Source: Bacteroidaceae bacterium
GTDB lineage: Bacteria > Bacteroidota > Bacteroidia > Bacteroidales > Bacteroidaceae
Assembly: GCA_024398405.1 (NCBI GenBank)
Contig: JAKSJE010000004.1
Location: forward strand, 1 to 54,941
DNA length: 54,941 bases
Direction of reading: 5' to 3'
Part shown: positions 26,060 to 33,356 of the stretch, piece by piece
Position numbering within the stretch: the first letter of the stretch is position 1
Layout: every line of letters starts with the position of its first letter
Made by a program: the position numbers and the translations under genes
Notes under the pieces: generated by a model
Told to the model about the DNA's origin: nothing
Database searches by the model: none
Seen by the model: the letters and a program-made list of their open reading frames with translations, nothing else

Positions 26060-28138
26060 GATGTTGAAGAACGGCTGGACGAACTCCTCTACGTTTGAGT
26101 AGTGCAGCTCAAACGAAAGCGGCCCGATGACTGACCTGTACATATAGCCTATCTTCGCACCCCAGAGCATCTTAGTGCCGAAGAGCGGGTCGCCTTGGCC
26201 ACTGTTCCATCCCACGTTCGCGGTGCAGACGGCGAAATGCTTCTTCGCTATGTTATAACTGAAGTCAGTCGCACCGATCAGCAACTTGTCATCATAGCCC
26301 ACCTGTAGGTGTGCGATACCGGCGAATGACCTTTGCCCTTCGAATGTGTTCCCGTCGCATAGGCCTCCGATGTAGTTCTCAAGCGGCAGGAAGTCGTTCC
26401 CCGTGTTCATGAGCATACGGAAACTGGCTCTTGGCATGATGGTGAACCTGTGTTTTGACAGAGCCACCATCGACCCGTTGGCGCTGAAGATGTGCGTCGG
26501 CTTGCGGCCGTGGTTCGAGAAGAGACCTGTGGTCGCGGTCTGGAACCCACTCCTCACTTCCCATCCGCTTGTCGGGAACTTCTGGTCGTTGAAGGTGTTG
26601 AAGCAGTATTCGGCTCCGTATGTGATGTAGTGGTCGTTCATCGAACGCTGGGCTTGTTCCGAGATAAGCAGCTCGCCGTTGAGGTAGTTGTAGTTAAGGT
26701 CTAACCTCAGGTAACTCTTCTTCCAGTTCATGCTCACCCCTCCGCCGGCTTTGTGCCAGTCGCATCCTCTCAGACTGGCGTGTACGTTGTTGCCGTCGAA
26801 CAGGTCCATCTTCATCCGGTGATACTCGTAGCAGGCCTTCACGCTCAGTCTCCTTGTGAGTCTCATGATCAACGACGGCTTGAAGTAGTTGTGGTCGCCC
26901 AGCTTCACCGTCGCGGTGACGTAAGTGGGGATGTGTGCCAACGGAAGCCTGTAGTTCACTCCGATAAGGGTCGAGACGTTGGTGAGGTTGTCGTAATGCA
27001 CCGACAGTCTCGCCTCATTGTCGGAATAGCCACCGTACAGCGATGCCGGGATGAAATCGGATGCGGACTCCAGTTCACGGCTCACCTCCATGGGGATGAT
27101 ACCTTTCTTCTCTCTCCCTTCGAACGGCTTCCTCCCGAGTTCCGCCAGCCTGTCTGCCAATGAGTCGAGTGCCGCCTTCTGTTCCAGTGCCGCCTCCTCG
27201 CCCCTTCTCAGCAGGGTGTCGATGGCCTCCGGCGAGAAACTCGCCGGACTGTACCCATCCACGTTCACCTGTATGTTCACGTCCGTCTGGTCGGCTCCTC
27301 CCTGCTCGTTGTTGACCATGGCCACGTCCATCACCTGACCGAGAACATCTGTCAGCTTGTTTATCTCGTCGTATTTCTTCAGCCCTTTGCTCACCGTTAC
27401 ACCTATTATAATATCCGCGCCCATGCGCAAGGCGACGTCGGTAGGGTAGTTGTCTCTCAGGCCGCCGTCCACGAGAACCATACCATCCATCCTCACCGGA
27501 GTGAAGACTCCCGGAATACTCATGCTCGCTCTCATAGCGTCCTGCAGGCTGCCGCTGTGGAATTCGTATGGCTGGGCCGTGACCAGGTCAACCGCTACGC
27601 ACGAGAACGGCACCGGCAGCGTGTTGAACGACTTCAGATTGTATGTGTAGGGATAGATTAGCTGGTGGAAGGTGTGGCCTAAGTTCACGCCCTTGATGAG
27701 TCCGCCTTCGTTCACGCTCACCGACTTCGACGAGAACGGCATGCTCAGGGCATAGCTCTTGTTCTCGATGTTCTCGGTCAGCGTGTTGTTCTTGGGGTCT
27801 TCCGAGTCACTCAGCAGCACCTTCCAGTCTTGGCTCCTCAGTATGCTGTCCATCTGCTCCGGTGTGTAGCCCACCGCGTATAGCCCACCAATCAGGGCTC
27901 CCATCGACGTGCCTACTATCATGTCGGGCTTGATGCCTGCCTGCTCGATGACTTTCAGCGCACCTACATGGGCCGCACCCTTGGCTCCACCACCGCTCAG
28001 CACCACGGCGACTTTCGGTCGTTGCCTCTGGCCATACATCCTTGAAGGCCCAGACATACACATGACACCTATGACGCTTATGACGCAAAACATGCGCTGA
28101 ATCCCTGCGATACTCTGCCAAAAACTCGTGTGAACCAT
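26045..28138 (-). CDS. Patatin-like phospholipase with outer-membrane barrel (PlpD/type Vd-like)
   Basis: An exported lipid hydrolase. From the chosen start MVHTSFW the protein is 697 aa. A hydrophobic signal precedes a patatin domain with the oxyanion loop SGGGAKGAA (48-56), nucleophile Ser78 in GTSMG and the dyad Asp224 in VDGGLRDN. A short POTRA-like linker and a C-terminal 16-strand-type barrel related to Omp85 end in a terminal Phe, as needed for outer-membrane insertion. This is the plan of type Vd secreted phospholipases. A longer frame to 28300 exists but runs past the promoter box. It diverges from rplU, and its stop codon sits in a small hairpin shared with the lptC 3' region. Confidence 0.88.
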   Translation of the reverse strand: MVHTSFWQSIAGIQRMFCVISVIGVMCMSGPSRMYGQRQRPKVAVVLSGGGAKGAAHVGALKVIEQAGIKPDMIVGTSMGALIGGLYAVGYTPEQMDSILRSQDWKVLLSDSEDPKNNTLTENIENKSYALSMPFSSKSVSVNEGGLIKGVNLGHTFHQLIYPYTYNLKSFNTLPVPFSCVAVDLVTAQPYEFHSGSLQDAMRASMSIPGVFTPVRMDGMVLVDGGLRDNYPTDVALRMGADIIIGVTVSKGLKKYDEINKLTDVLGQVMDVAMVNNEQGGADQTDVNIQVNVDGYSPASFSPEAIDTLLRRGEEAALEQKAALDSLADRLAELGRKPFEGREKKGIIPMEVSRELESASDFIPASLYGGYSDNEARLSVHYDNLTNVSTLIGVNYRLPLAHIPTYVTATVKLGDHNYFKPSLIMRLTRRLSVKACYEYHRMKMDLFDGNNVHASLRGCDWHKAGGGVSMNWKKSYLRLDLNYNYLNGELLISEQAQRSMNDHYITYGAEYCFNTFNDQKFPTSGWEVRSGFQTATTGLFSNHGRKPTHIFSANGSMVALSKHRFTIMPRASFRMLMNTGNDFLPLENYIGGLCDGNTFEGQRSFAGIAHLQVGYDDKLLIGATDFSYNIAKKHFAVCTANVGWNSGQGDPLFGTKMLWGAKIGYMYRSVIGPLSFELHYSNVEEFVQPFFNIGFLF

Positions 28139-28160
28139 TTTACGCAACTGATTTTGAGCG

Positions 28161-28168
28161 CAAAGGTA
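28161..28168 (-). promoter_or_regulatory. -7 box (TACCTTTG) of the patatin gene
   Basis: Minus-strand TACCTTTG lies 22 bases before the MVHTSFW start and supports that start. It is back-to-back with the rplU promoter. Confidence 0.6.
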
Positions 28169-28176
28169 ATATATTT

Positions 28177-28208
28177 TTTGTTCATAACGAAAAAAATTAC
28201 TAACTTTG
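28177..28208 (+). promoter_or_regulatory. Promoter of rplU-rpmA (TTTG-N20-TAACTTTG)
   Basis: TTTG at 28177-28180 and TAACTTTG at 28201-28208 make a full consensus. Transcription would start near 28215, leaving a leader of about 90 bases, GC-rich in its middle, before rplU. That length would allow a regulatory structure, but none could be identified. Confidence 0.85.
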
Positions 28209-28304
28209 CGCCCGATTATGCCGTTGTGGCTCGATAAGCAAGGTGCGCTGCCCATTTCGTCAGCCCCTTCGCCCTGCGGTCCAAACCCGTTTAATAACAA
28301 ATTA

Positions 28305-28622
28305 ATGTACGTAATCGTAGAAATTAACGGTCAGCAGTTCAAGGCAGAGGAAGGCAAACGTCTCTTCGTGCATCACATCAAGGACGCTGAAGCTCAGCAG
28401 ACAGTTGAGTTCGAGAAAGTTTTATTAGTTGACAAGGATGGTGCTGTCACAGTCGGTACTCCTGCAGTCGAGGGCGCAAAGGTGGTTTGCGAAGTGCTCA
28501 CTCCGCTCGTGAAGGGCGACAAGGTGCTCGTGTTCCACAAGCGTCGTCGTAAAGGATACAAGAAACTGCGCGGTCATCGTCAGCAGTTCACGGAATTGGC
28601 AATCAAGAGTGTTGTCGCTTAA
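28305..28622 (+). CDS. rplU: 50S ribosomal protein L21
   Basis: Binds 23S rRNA in the large subunit. The 105-aa protein has the typical L21 start [20 protein letters not shown], the middle [13 protein letters not shown] and the basic C-terminal [21 protein letters not shown]. The start was placed at MYVIVEI because the in-frame upstream extension is not conserved and lies in the leader. It is co-transcribed with rpmA, 28 bp downstream. Confidence 0.97.
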   Translation: MYVIVEINGQQFKAEEGKRLFVHHIKDAEAQQTVEFEKVLLVDKDGAVTVGTPAVEGAKVVCEVLTPLVKGDKVLVFHKRRRKGYKKLRGHRQQFTELAIKSVVA

Positions 28623-28650
28623 GTTTAACCATTTAAAAACTAATTGAGAC

Positions 28651-28917
28651 ATGGCACATAAAAAAGGTGTAGGTAGTTCCAAGAACGGCCGCGAGTCACA
28701 CAGCAAGCGACTCGGTGTTAAGTTATTTGGTGGTCAGTTTGCCAAGGCTGGTAACATTCTCGTTCGTCAGCGTGGTACGGTTCACAACCCGGGCAAGAAT
28801 GTCGGTATCGGCAAGGACGACACTCTCTTCGCTCTCGTTGATGGATTTGTCACTTTCCGTAAGGGTAGGAAAGACCGCTCTTACGTTTCCATCACACCAG
28901 TGGAGGCTGAGGCTTAG
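28651..28917 (+). CDS. rpmA: 50S ribosomal protein L27
   Basis: Located near the peptidyl-transferase centre. The 88-aa protein starts [20 protein letters not shown] and continues with [23 protein letters not shown] and [20 protein letters not shown], all hallmark L27 sequence. No N-terminal cleavage extension of the Firmicutes type is present. It is the last gene of the rplU operon and is followed directly by an intrinsic terminator. Confidence 0.98.
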   Translation: MAHKKGVGSSKNGRESHSKRLGVKLFGGQFAKAGNILVRQRGTVHNPGKNVGIGKDDTLFALVDGFVTFRKGRKDRSYVSITPVEAEA

Positions 28918-28926
28918 AAACAACGG

Positions 28927-28955
28927 AAGACTTCCTTCGTGGAAGTCTTTTTTTT
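28927..28955 (+). terminator. Intrinsic terminator of rplU-rpmA
   Basis: A perfect 9-bp stem AAGACTTCC/GGAAGTCTT with a 5-base loop is followed by an 8-base T-run. It begins 10 bases after the rpmA stop. Confidence 0.9.
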
Positions 28956-29087
28956 GTGGGTTCCGTGTCGTCGGTTGCCGGCGTCACGGAACCCGTCTCG
29001 TTTCTTTCCACATCGTCCGCGCTGCTTGACCGCCGTCCGGGCTTCCTGACTCACTGGCATCCTGGCCTCGTGACGTCATAAGACCGT

Positions 29088-29936
29088 CTATCCCTTGTTC
29101 CGTTGGTTGAAGCGCCAGAAGTGGTTCACCGGTCCGTGACCGTGACCTATGCGGTATTGCGCCCCCGACTCAATCGCCTTCGTTATGTAAGCCTTCGCTG
29201 CTCTGGTCGCCTCCGTGAGCGAGAGCCCCTGAGCGAGGTATGAGGCCAAGGCGGAGGAGAGCGTGCAGCCGGTGCCGTGAGTGTTCACGGTGTCGGTCCT
29301 CTTCGAGATGAGTTGCACTATGTCGTCCTCCTCCGCGTTGAACAGTATGTCGTTGACCATCTTTCCGGTCGAGTGCCCGGCCTTCATCAGTACCGAGACC
29401 CGCAACTTCCTTGCGAGGTGTTTCCCCACCACCATCATGTCCTTGTGCGTCTGGATTCTGAGCCCTGACAGCGTCTCCGCCTCCGGGATGTTGGGTGTGA
29501 TGATACGTGCCGACGGAATCAGTGCCGTCACCAGTGCCTCTATAGCGTCCTGCTCTATCAGCCTATGCCCCGATGTCGAGATCATGACAGGGTCTATCAC
29601 TATGTTGTTCCTCGGCGCGAGGGGCAGTTCGCACCTGTCCAGTGAGTTCCTGATGGACTCGATGACTTGGACTGAGTGAAGCATCCCTATCTTTATCGCA
29701 TCTACGCCGATGTCCTTGATTACGTACTCAATCTGCTCTGAGACCACCTTCGGAGGCAGTGGCAGCACTTCTTTCACGCCCGTCGTGTTTTGTACGGTGA
29801 TGGCTGTGATCGCGCTTGCGGCATAGCTGCCGGTAGCCGATATCGCCTTGATGTCCGCCTGTATGCCTGCACCGCCGCCCGAGTCGCTCCCGGCTATCGT
29901 CAGCACTCGTGGGTAGGTCTTCTTGTCATTTTCCAT
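29088..29936 (-). CDS. thiD: Hydroxymethylpyrimidine/phosphomethylpyrimidine kinase
   Basis: Phosphorylates HMP and HMP-phosphate to supply the pyrimidine half of thiamine. The 282-aa ribokinase-fold protein has the N-terminal TIAGSDSGGGAGIQADIKAI, the substrate region SAITAITVQNTTGV, DPVMISTSGHRL, and the anion-hole and catalytic segment NTHGTGCTLSSALASYLA. It is the third gene in the thiM-thiE-thiD run under the TPP riboswitch, separated from thiE by an 84-base gap. Confidence 0.96.
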   Translation of the reverse strand: MENDKKTYPRVLTIAGSDSGGGAGIQADIKAISATGSYAASAITAITVQNTTGVKEVLPLPPKVVSEQIEYVIKDIGVDAIKIGMLHSVQVIESIRNSLDRCELPLAPRNNIVIDPVMISTSGHRLIEQDAIEALVTALIPSARIITPNIPEAETLSGLRIQTHKDMMVVGKHLARKLRVSVLMKAGHSTGKMVNDILFNAEEDDIVQLISKRTDTVNTHGTGCTLSSALASYLAQGLSLTEATRAAKAYITKAIESGAQYRIGHGHGPVNHFWRFNQRNKG

Positions 29937-30020
29937 ATCTCGTCCTTGTCACTAACGTCTGTGTGTGTCTTTTTCCACCTTACTATCTGCGTGAGTGCCA
30001 TGGGTTCGTCATGTGTGACG

Positions 30021-30683
30021 TTATCGTCGGTTGTTCTGTCGTTGATGATTCCCCATGCTTGCTTGCAGGAGCCTGCTGATGTTCCGGGCTGCTGCTTGTG
30101 GGTCATCCGCGGCGAGGATTGCCGACACCACTGCCACTCCGTCGGCGCCGGCTTCCATGACCTCGGTCACCGTGCTCTCGTTCATGCCGCCGATTGCCAC
30201 CACCGGATGCGCCGACCTGAGGCAGAACTCCCTCAGCCCGTCGAGTCCCCACGGCCGGGCGGTGTCTGTCTTCGTCGGGGTGGCGAATACCGGCGACGCG
30301 GCCACGTAGTCCACGTCCTGGTCATTGGCTACCTCAAGCTCGTCAAGGGTCTCGATGGACAGTCCTATGATTTTCCCCGGTCCCAGGATTTGCCTGGCAA
30401 GGGCATACGGCATGTCCTTTTGTCCTATGTGGACGCCGTCGGCATCGACAGCCAACGCCACGTCGATTCTGTCATTGATGATAAGCGGCACATGGTAGGG
30501 CGCGAGTACCTCCTTCATTTTCATTGCCAGGTCCACGAAGTCACCGGTCTCGCTGTGCTTCTCCCTGACCTGCACCATCGTGACACCGCCACTGACGGCC
30601 TTCTCCACCATCGCGACAAGGTCCCTGCCACTGGTCACACCGCTGTCAGTCACCAAATAAAGACCCAGTTCTGCTCTTCTCAT
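30021..30683 (-). CDS. thiE: Thiamine-phosphate synthase
   Basis: Joins HMP pyrophosphate and the thiazole phosphate to make thiamine phosphate. The TIM-barrel protein shows LYLVTDSG at the N-terminus, VTMVQVREKHSETGDFVDLA, LIINDRIDVALAVDADGVHIGQKDMP, GLSIETLDEL and VVAIGGMNESTVTEVMEAGADGVAVVSAI. The start MRRAELGLYLVTD was chosen; a further in-frame ATG at 30716 would extend the overlap with thiM from 38 to 71 bases and adds a non-conserved tail. Confidence 0.94.
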   Translation of the reverse strand: MRRAELGLYLVTDSGVTSGRDLVAMVEKAVSGGVTMVQVREKHSETGDFVDLAMKMKEVLAPYHVPLIINDRIDVALAVDADGVHIGQKDMPYALARQILGPGKIIGLSIETLDELEVANDQDVDYVAASPVFATPTKTDTARPWGLDGLREFCLRSAHPVVAIGGMNESTVTEVMEAGADGVAVVSAILAADDPQAAARNISRLLQASMGNHQRQNNRR

Positions 30684-31332
30684 ACAGTATATCCATGAAT
30701 CTCGTCTTGTACTCACCCAGTCCTTTGCAATCCTCCGCTGCCTTCTCTCCGGCGAAGGCGAAAAGCCGCATCGTCGCCCGGGCGGCGGTGAGGGGGTCGC
30801 CGCACATGGCGAGCAGCGCCGCGCACACGGCCGAACAGGTGCATCCCATCCCCGTGACGAGTGCCTGCTTCACGTCACCACCACCGACCTCAATCTCATG
30901 TGTGCTGTCGGTGATGAAGTCGCGTTCGCCCGACATAACCACCACGCTTCCCGTCTTCCTTGCCAGTCTGCGGCAGGCATTCTTGTCTCCCAGTTCCCTG
31001 CTGTTGCCTCTGATGATGGCAGGGGCACTCATCTCAATCAGACGGTTGCAGGTGTCCGTCCTCAGACGGGTGAGACCGTAGCCCACGGGATCCAGCACCC
31101 ACGGCTTCCCCAGACTCGCGGCGGCGCGCACGGCAAGTTCCATGGACTCAATCTGGACCTTGTCAAGACAGCCGATGTTCACTGACAGCGCATCGCACTG
31201 ACTGACTATCTCCTCCATCTCCTCCTTGCAGAAGGACATGATTGGCGTGGCGCCCACGGCAAGCAAGGCGTTCGCGGTGAAGTCCATCGCCACGTAGTTG
31301 GTGATACAATGAATTAAAGGTTTCTTTTCCAT
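30646..31332 (-). CDS. thiM: Hydroxyethylthiazole kinase
   Basis: Salvages the thiazole moiety of thiamine by phosphorylation. The protein, about 228 aa, has IHCITNYVAMDFTANALLAVGATPIMS at the N-terminus, LDPVGYGLTRLRT, IRGNSRELGD (nucleotide/Mg site) and the catalytic VTGMGCTCSAVCAALLA with Cys where many relatives have it. GGAGG at the 3' edge of the riboswitch lies 7 bases from the ATG of MEKKPLIHC, so that start is preferred over the ATG two codons earlier. With thiE and thiD it forms a salvage-type operon; thiC/thiG are not in the window. Confidence 0.95.
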   Translation of the reverse strand: MEKKPLIHCITNYVAMDFTANALLAVGATPIMSFCKEEMEEIVSQCDALSVNIGCLDKVQIESMELAVRAAASLGKPWVLDPVGYGLTRLRTDTCNRLIEMSAPAIIRGNSRELGDKNACRRLARKTGSVVVMSGERDFITDSTHEIEVGGGDVKQALVTGMGCTCSAVCAALLAMCGDPLTAARATMRLFAFAGEKAAEDCKGLGEYKTRFMDILYEKSRTGSLFGD

Positions 31333-31339
31333 ATTCATT

Positions 31340-31410
31340 CCTCCGCCGGCATTATCCGGATCAGGTCGATGGGTATGTTCTCAGCCTGAGAGTTAAGGCA
31401 CCCCATGATT
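31340..31410 (-). promoter_or_regulatory. TPP riboswitch (THI element)
   Basis: On the minus strand the leader reads GGGGTGCC...CTGAGA...ACCC...GACCTGATCCGGATAATGCCGGCGGAGG, the conserved core of the thiamine pyrophosphate aptamer. The P4/P5 CTGATC and the GGATAATGCC block are intact. The 3' end includes GGAGG, the ribosome-binding site of thiM, so ligand binding would hide it and shut off translation of the thiamine salvage operon. No T-run terminator is visible between the aptamer and the gene. Confidence 0.96.
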
Positions 31411-31419
31411 ATCTGTCTG

Positions 31420-31451
31420 CAAAGTTACGCAAAAATCCTCACTCTCACAAA
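31420..31451 (-). promoter_or_regulatory. Promoter of the thiM operon (TTTG-N20-TAACTTTG)
   Basis: On the minus strand TTTG (31448-31451) and TAACTTTG (31420-31427) are 20 bases apart. The predicted transcription start falls just before the riboswitch. Confidence 0.85.
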
Positions 31452-31461
31452 TTCCCGGACT

Positions 31462-31517
31462 AAAAACAGACCGGCCACCTATCGGCGGAAGTGCGTTCCG
31501 CTATAGGTGGCTGGTCC
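31462..31517 (-). terminator. Intrinsic terminator downstream of the duplicated small-protein copy
   Basis: A long stem (GCCACCTAT and AGCGGAA pairing with TTCCGC and ATAGGTGGC, one or two mismatches) is followed on the minus strand by TGTTTTTAG. It would end transcripts reading the small-ORF copy or the toxin-antitoxin genes before they enter the thi promoter. The second repeat copy at 33.1 kb lacks the central 51 bases of this hairpin. Confidence 0.65.
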
Positions 31518-31527
31518 GGGTCACGTC

Positions 31528-31674
31528 ATCCGGTCCGGGCGTGCTATTGCCAGAGCGAGCCGCTCTCGTTCTCCGAATTGCCCCAGATGCCCATGCGACT
31601 CTTGTCAAGGGCCTCGCCCTCGTCGGTCGCCTTATCGTCGCCGAGTGACAAGGCAATCATGCTGCTGAGGTTGA
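31528..31674. repeat. 147-bp direct repeat, copy 1
   Basis: As far as can be read it is identical to 33141-33287, in the same orientation. Both copies are preceded by AACAGACCGGCC, contiguous at 33.1 kb but separated here by a 51-base insertion. The repeat carries the 3' part of a small-protein gene. The pair brackets the AT-rich toxin-antitoxin cassette. Confidence 0.92.
31544..31660 (-). pseudogene. Truncated copy of the 56-aa small-protein gene
   Basis: The frame encodes MIALSLGDDKATDEGEALDK and the same remaining tail ending GSLWQ as the intact gene at 33.2 kb. Upstream of the repeat the frame continues with unrelated residues (KEQFEEVRLLCDKVV) to a stop without an ATG, so the N-terminal MRKYIKPT part is missing. 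It is a duplication remnant unless it starts at the internal Met. Confidence 0.7.
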
Positions 31675-31752
31675 CGACTTTGTCGCACAGCAGCCGGACT
31701 TCTTCGAACTGTTCCTTGATTATTTGCTAAATTTGCAGTCGGTATTATTATG

Positions 31753-31770
31753 GGTGGGTTCTAAAAATTC
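31753..31770 (+). repeat. Solo end of the palindromic element
   Basis: GGTGGGTTCTAAAAATTC is an exact copy of the left terminal repeat. No interior or right end follows; sequence changes abruptly to TATTGTTGTCCGC. It marks a deletion or recombination breakpoint at the edge of the toxin-antitoxin island. Confidence 0.75.
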
Positions 31771-31973
31771 TATTGTTGTCCGCTAAACGGTTCTTAGTCC
31801 TTGTTTTTGGCTATTATTAGACAGGCACAAGCCCTATAATCAAGTAAATACAACGGCTGTCCGCTAAACATTTTATTGTTAGTAGCGTTATACGGATTGA
31901 TAAGATGCCCAATTAGCTGATATTTGATATTCGCTTTTTCCAAGCTATGAGTCAAACTCAGAAAAGTTGCGAA
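31771..31973. other. AT-rich non-coding remnant with a repeated TGTCCGCTAAAC
   Basis: The 12-mer TGTCCGCTAAAC occurs twice in direct orientation (31777-31788 and 31858-31869). No frame of useful length is present on either strand. The repeated motif suggests debris of another mobile element, but no family can be named. Confidence 0.4.
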
Positions 31974-32234
31974 TTAGTTTTTTGATTCTTCTCGTTCTCG
32001 CCAAATCTCTTCTGCCAGATACTTGTCGCTTCGGCAATGAAGGTCGGCAACGCCTTCTTCGAGAAGAGGAAGTAGCGGAGAGTTGTAGAAAATGTCCATG
32101 GCTTCTTCGAGACTCACGCTGTGCATTTCACTAATCTCAATGATGATACGAGCATACTTCGCCTCCAAGATTGCATGGAAGGCTTCATCGTGCATAGGAT
32201 TCATAGGTGCTGAGAACTTTTGAAGGTTAGACAT
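31974..32234 (-). CDS. Third protein of the DUF3791/DUF3990 cassette, unknown function
   Basis: An 86-aa, acidic, helical protein (ARIIIEISEMHSVSLEEAMDIFYNSPLLPLLEEG, then SDKYLAEEIWRERE). Small proteins of this kind often accompany DUF3990 and DUF3791 genes in gut Bacteroidales. It overlaps the DUF3990 gene by 34 bp, so all three are probably one transcript. It might be an antitoxin or a DNA-binding co-regulator; nothing in the sequence decides. Composition is AT-rich like the rest of the island. Confidence 0.7.
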   Translation of the reverse strand: MSNLQKFSAPMNPMHDEAFHAILEAKYARIIIEISEMHSVSLEEAMDIFYNSPLLPLLEEGVADLHCRSDKYLAEEIWREREESKN

Positions 32235-32671
32235 TCATTGAGTACTTGCTGTGAGCGGATACAAATCTGGTTGTTTGGCTCCTCATAGATAAGTCGGCGA
32301 AGACATTCCTCTTTTGAGATGTCGCCAGCAAAATACAGGTCAACGGTACGGAAGACTTTATCGTTGGCAATACCACCGATTACTACATCATAGTCACCAA
32401 CAACACTTCCTTGACGGCATTCTGTTACGAAGTCAAGCCATGCTTCATTGTAACGCTTGAATTCAATGACTTTCCATTTGCTGAGGTCATCAGCAAGTTC
32501 GTAGGTGTTGAGGAAGGCTTCTTTGCCACGGTTAGTGAAGCGTGCTCCATATTTCACCGCCTGATCCTGCAAGGTGGTGACGTAGAAGCCTGGTCCGAAA
32601 TCGAGGAATGCTCGGCTATGCTCGGTGTCGGGATGTTCCACAACAACAGTTGATGCGTGATAAACTTTCAT
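32201..32671 (-). CDS. DUF3990 protein, ADP-ribosyltransferase-like putative toxin
   Basis: The 156-aa protein begins MKVYHASTVVVEHPD and has LDFGPGFYVTTLQDQAVKYG, the arrangement of the His (YHAS) and Tyr (GFYVT) motifs of the H-Y-E class ADP-ribosyltransferase fold. DUF3990 is grouped there. The C-terminal NNQICIRSQQVLNECL matches the family's closing segment. It probably acts as the toxin of a small toxin-antitoxin cassette with the DUF3791 gene whose stop overlaps its start by one base. The target is unknown. Confidence 0.8.
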   Translation of the reverse strand: MKVYHASTVVVEHPDTEHSRAFLDFGPGFYVTTLQDQAVKYGARFTNRGKEAFLNTYELADDLSKWKVIEFKRYNEAWLDFVTECRQGSVVGDYDVVIGGIANDKVFRTVDLYFAGDISKEECLRRLIYEEPNNQICIRSQQVLNECLTFKSSQHL

Positions 32672-32886
32672 TATGCCAACACTCCTTTCTCCCTCATATA
32701 TTCGGTGAGGTCTTCCATAAGATACTCCTTGCCAAAGGTGTGAAGAACATCGTAACTCGGTACGATATACTCATTTAGTATGCCTGACTGCTTAAGGCGG
32801 CGATACACCTCAACAGCACTCATATTCAATCGGCGTGAGAGGTTGCCGATGCAGTATGTTACGAAATCTATGTTATTGCAACTCAT
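32671..32886 (-). CDS. DUF3791 family protein, probable antitoxin
   Basis: A 71-aa helical protein: FVTYCIGNLSRRLNMSAVEVYRRLKQSG followed by EYIVPSYDVLHTFGKEYLMEDLTEYM. This is the standard DUF3791 pattern (helix, Y-x-x-LHT-x-G-x-E-Y-x-x-x-D-I). DUF3791 genes typically precede DUF3990 genes, and the arrangement is thought to be toxin-antitoxin. It is first in the three-gene unit and has a -7 box about 130 bases upstream. Confidence 0.8.
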   Translation of the reverse strand: MSCNNIDFVTYCIGNLSRRLNMSAVEVYRRLKQSGILNEYIVPSYDVLHTFGKEYLMEDLTEYMREKGVLA

Positions 32887-33017
32887 ATCGTAATATTTTA
32901 CTGTGACTATTCGGTTTAATCCTCTGAAGTTTCCTTGATGATTGGGTCAGGAACTGCCTCAATGCGTACAAGGTCATTAAGGTCAACTTTGAGTAGCTTA
33001 GAGTATGATTTCTACTG

Positions 33018-33025
33018 CAAAGGTA
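33018..33025 (-). promoter_or_regulatory. -7 box (TACCTTTG) of the toxin-antitoxin cassette
   Basis: Minus-strand TACCTTTG follows a T-rich stretch. Between it and the DUF3791 gene lies a short open stretch (SKLLKVDLNDLVRIEAV, ending in a stop) without a start codon, possibly the tail of a lost gene. Confidence 0.55.
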
Positions 33026-33140
33026 CGACTTTTTTTTGAAATAAGACTCACCTCCACACTCAAAATATGCTAATTGCATGAAAATCTTGTCATGGTGTAT
33101 GATTGCCCTCCGTTTTGTGCGTCTTTTTAACAGACCGGCC

Positions 33141-33287
33141 ATCCGGTCCGGGCGTGCTATTGCCAGAGCGAGCCGCTCTCGTTCTCCGAATTGCCCCAGA
33201 TGCCCATGCGACTCTTGTCAAGGGCCTCGCCCTCGTCGGTCGCCTTATCGTCGCCGAGTGACAAGGCAATCATGCTGCTGAGGTTGA
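33141..33287. repeat. 147-bp direct repeat, copy 2
   Basis: Second copy of the repeat at 31528-31674, same orientation, contained in the intact small-protein gene. Together with the preceding AACAGACCGGCC the uninterrupted match is 159 bases. Confidence 0.92.
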
Positions 33288-33327
33288 TAATCTTTGTGAT
33301 GGTCGTTGGCTTGATATATTTTCTCAT
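33157..33327 (-). CDS. 56-aa small Bacteroidales protein (MRKYIKPT...GSLWQ)
   Basis: The frame is ATG to TAG with no disruption: MRKYIKPTTITKIINLSS, then MIALSLGDDKATDEGEALDK, then an acidic, Asn/Ser/Trp-rich tail ending ESGSLWQ. Many Bacteroidales genomes carry short genes of this shape (basic K-Y-I-x-P-x start, a hydrophobic I-A middle with Gly, an acidic tail with aromatic residues) beside large surface-protein genes. No function is known. A short GACCGG-ATGG-CCGGTC hairpin follows the stop. Its 3' part is duplicated at 31.5 kb. The palindromic element copy 7 sits about 30 bases upstream. Confidence 0.6.
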   Translation of the reverse strand: MRKYIKPTTITKIINLSSMIALSLGDDKATDEGEALDKSRMGIWGNSENESGSLWQ

Positions 33328-33356
33328 AGTCCGGTTCTCCTTTCGTTATTGGTTAA

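Noticed and set aside
28958..28994. Perfect 10-bp inverted repeat GGGTTCCGTG/CACGGAACCC after the rpmA terminator
   Set aside because: It is a good hairpin but has no T-run on either strand, is not repeated elsewhere in the window, and the terminator just upstream already explains transcript ending.
32873..33142. An 89-codon frame upstream of the DUF3791 gene
   Set aside because: It runs across the promoter box and the repeat edge, has no family resemblance, and lies in an A/T-rich stretch. Treated as spurious.
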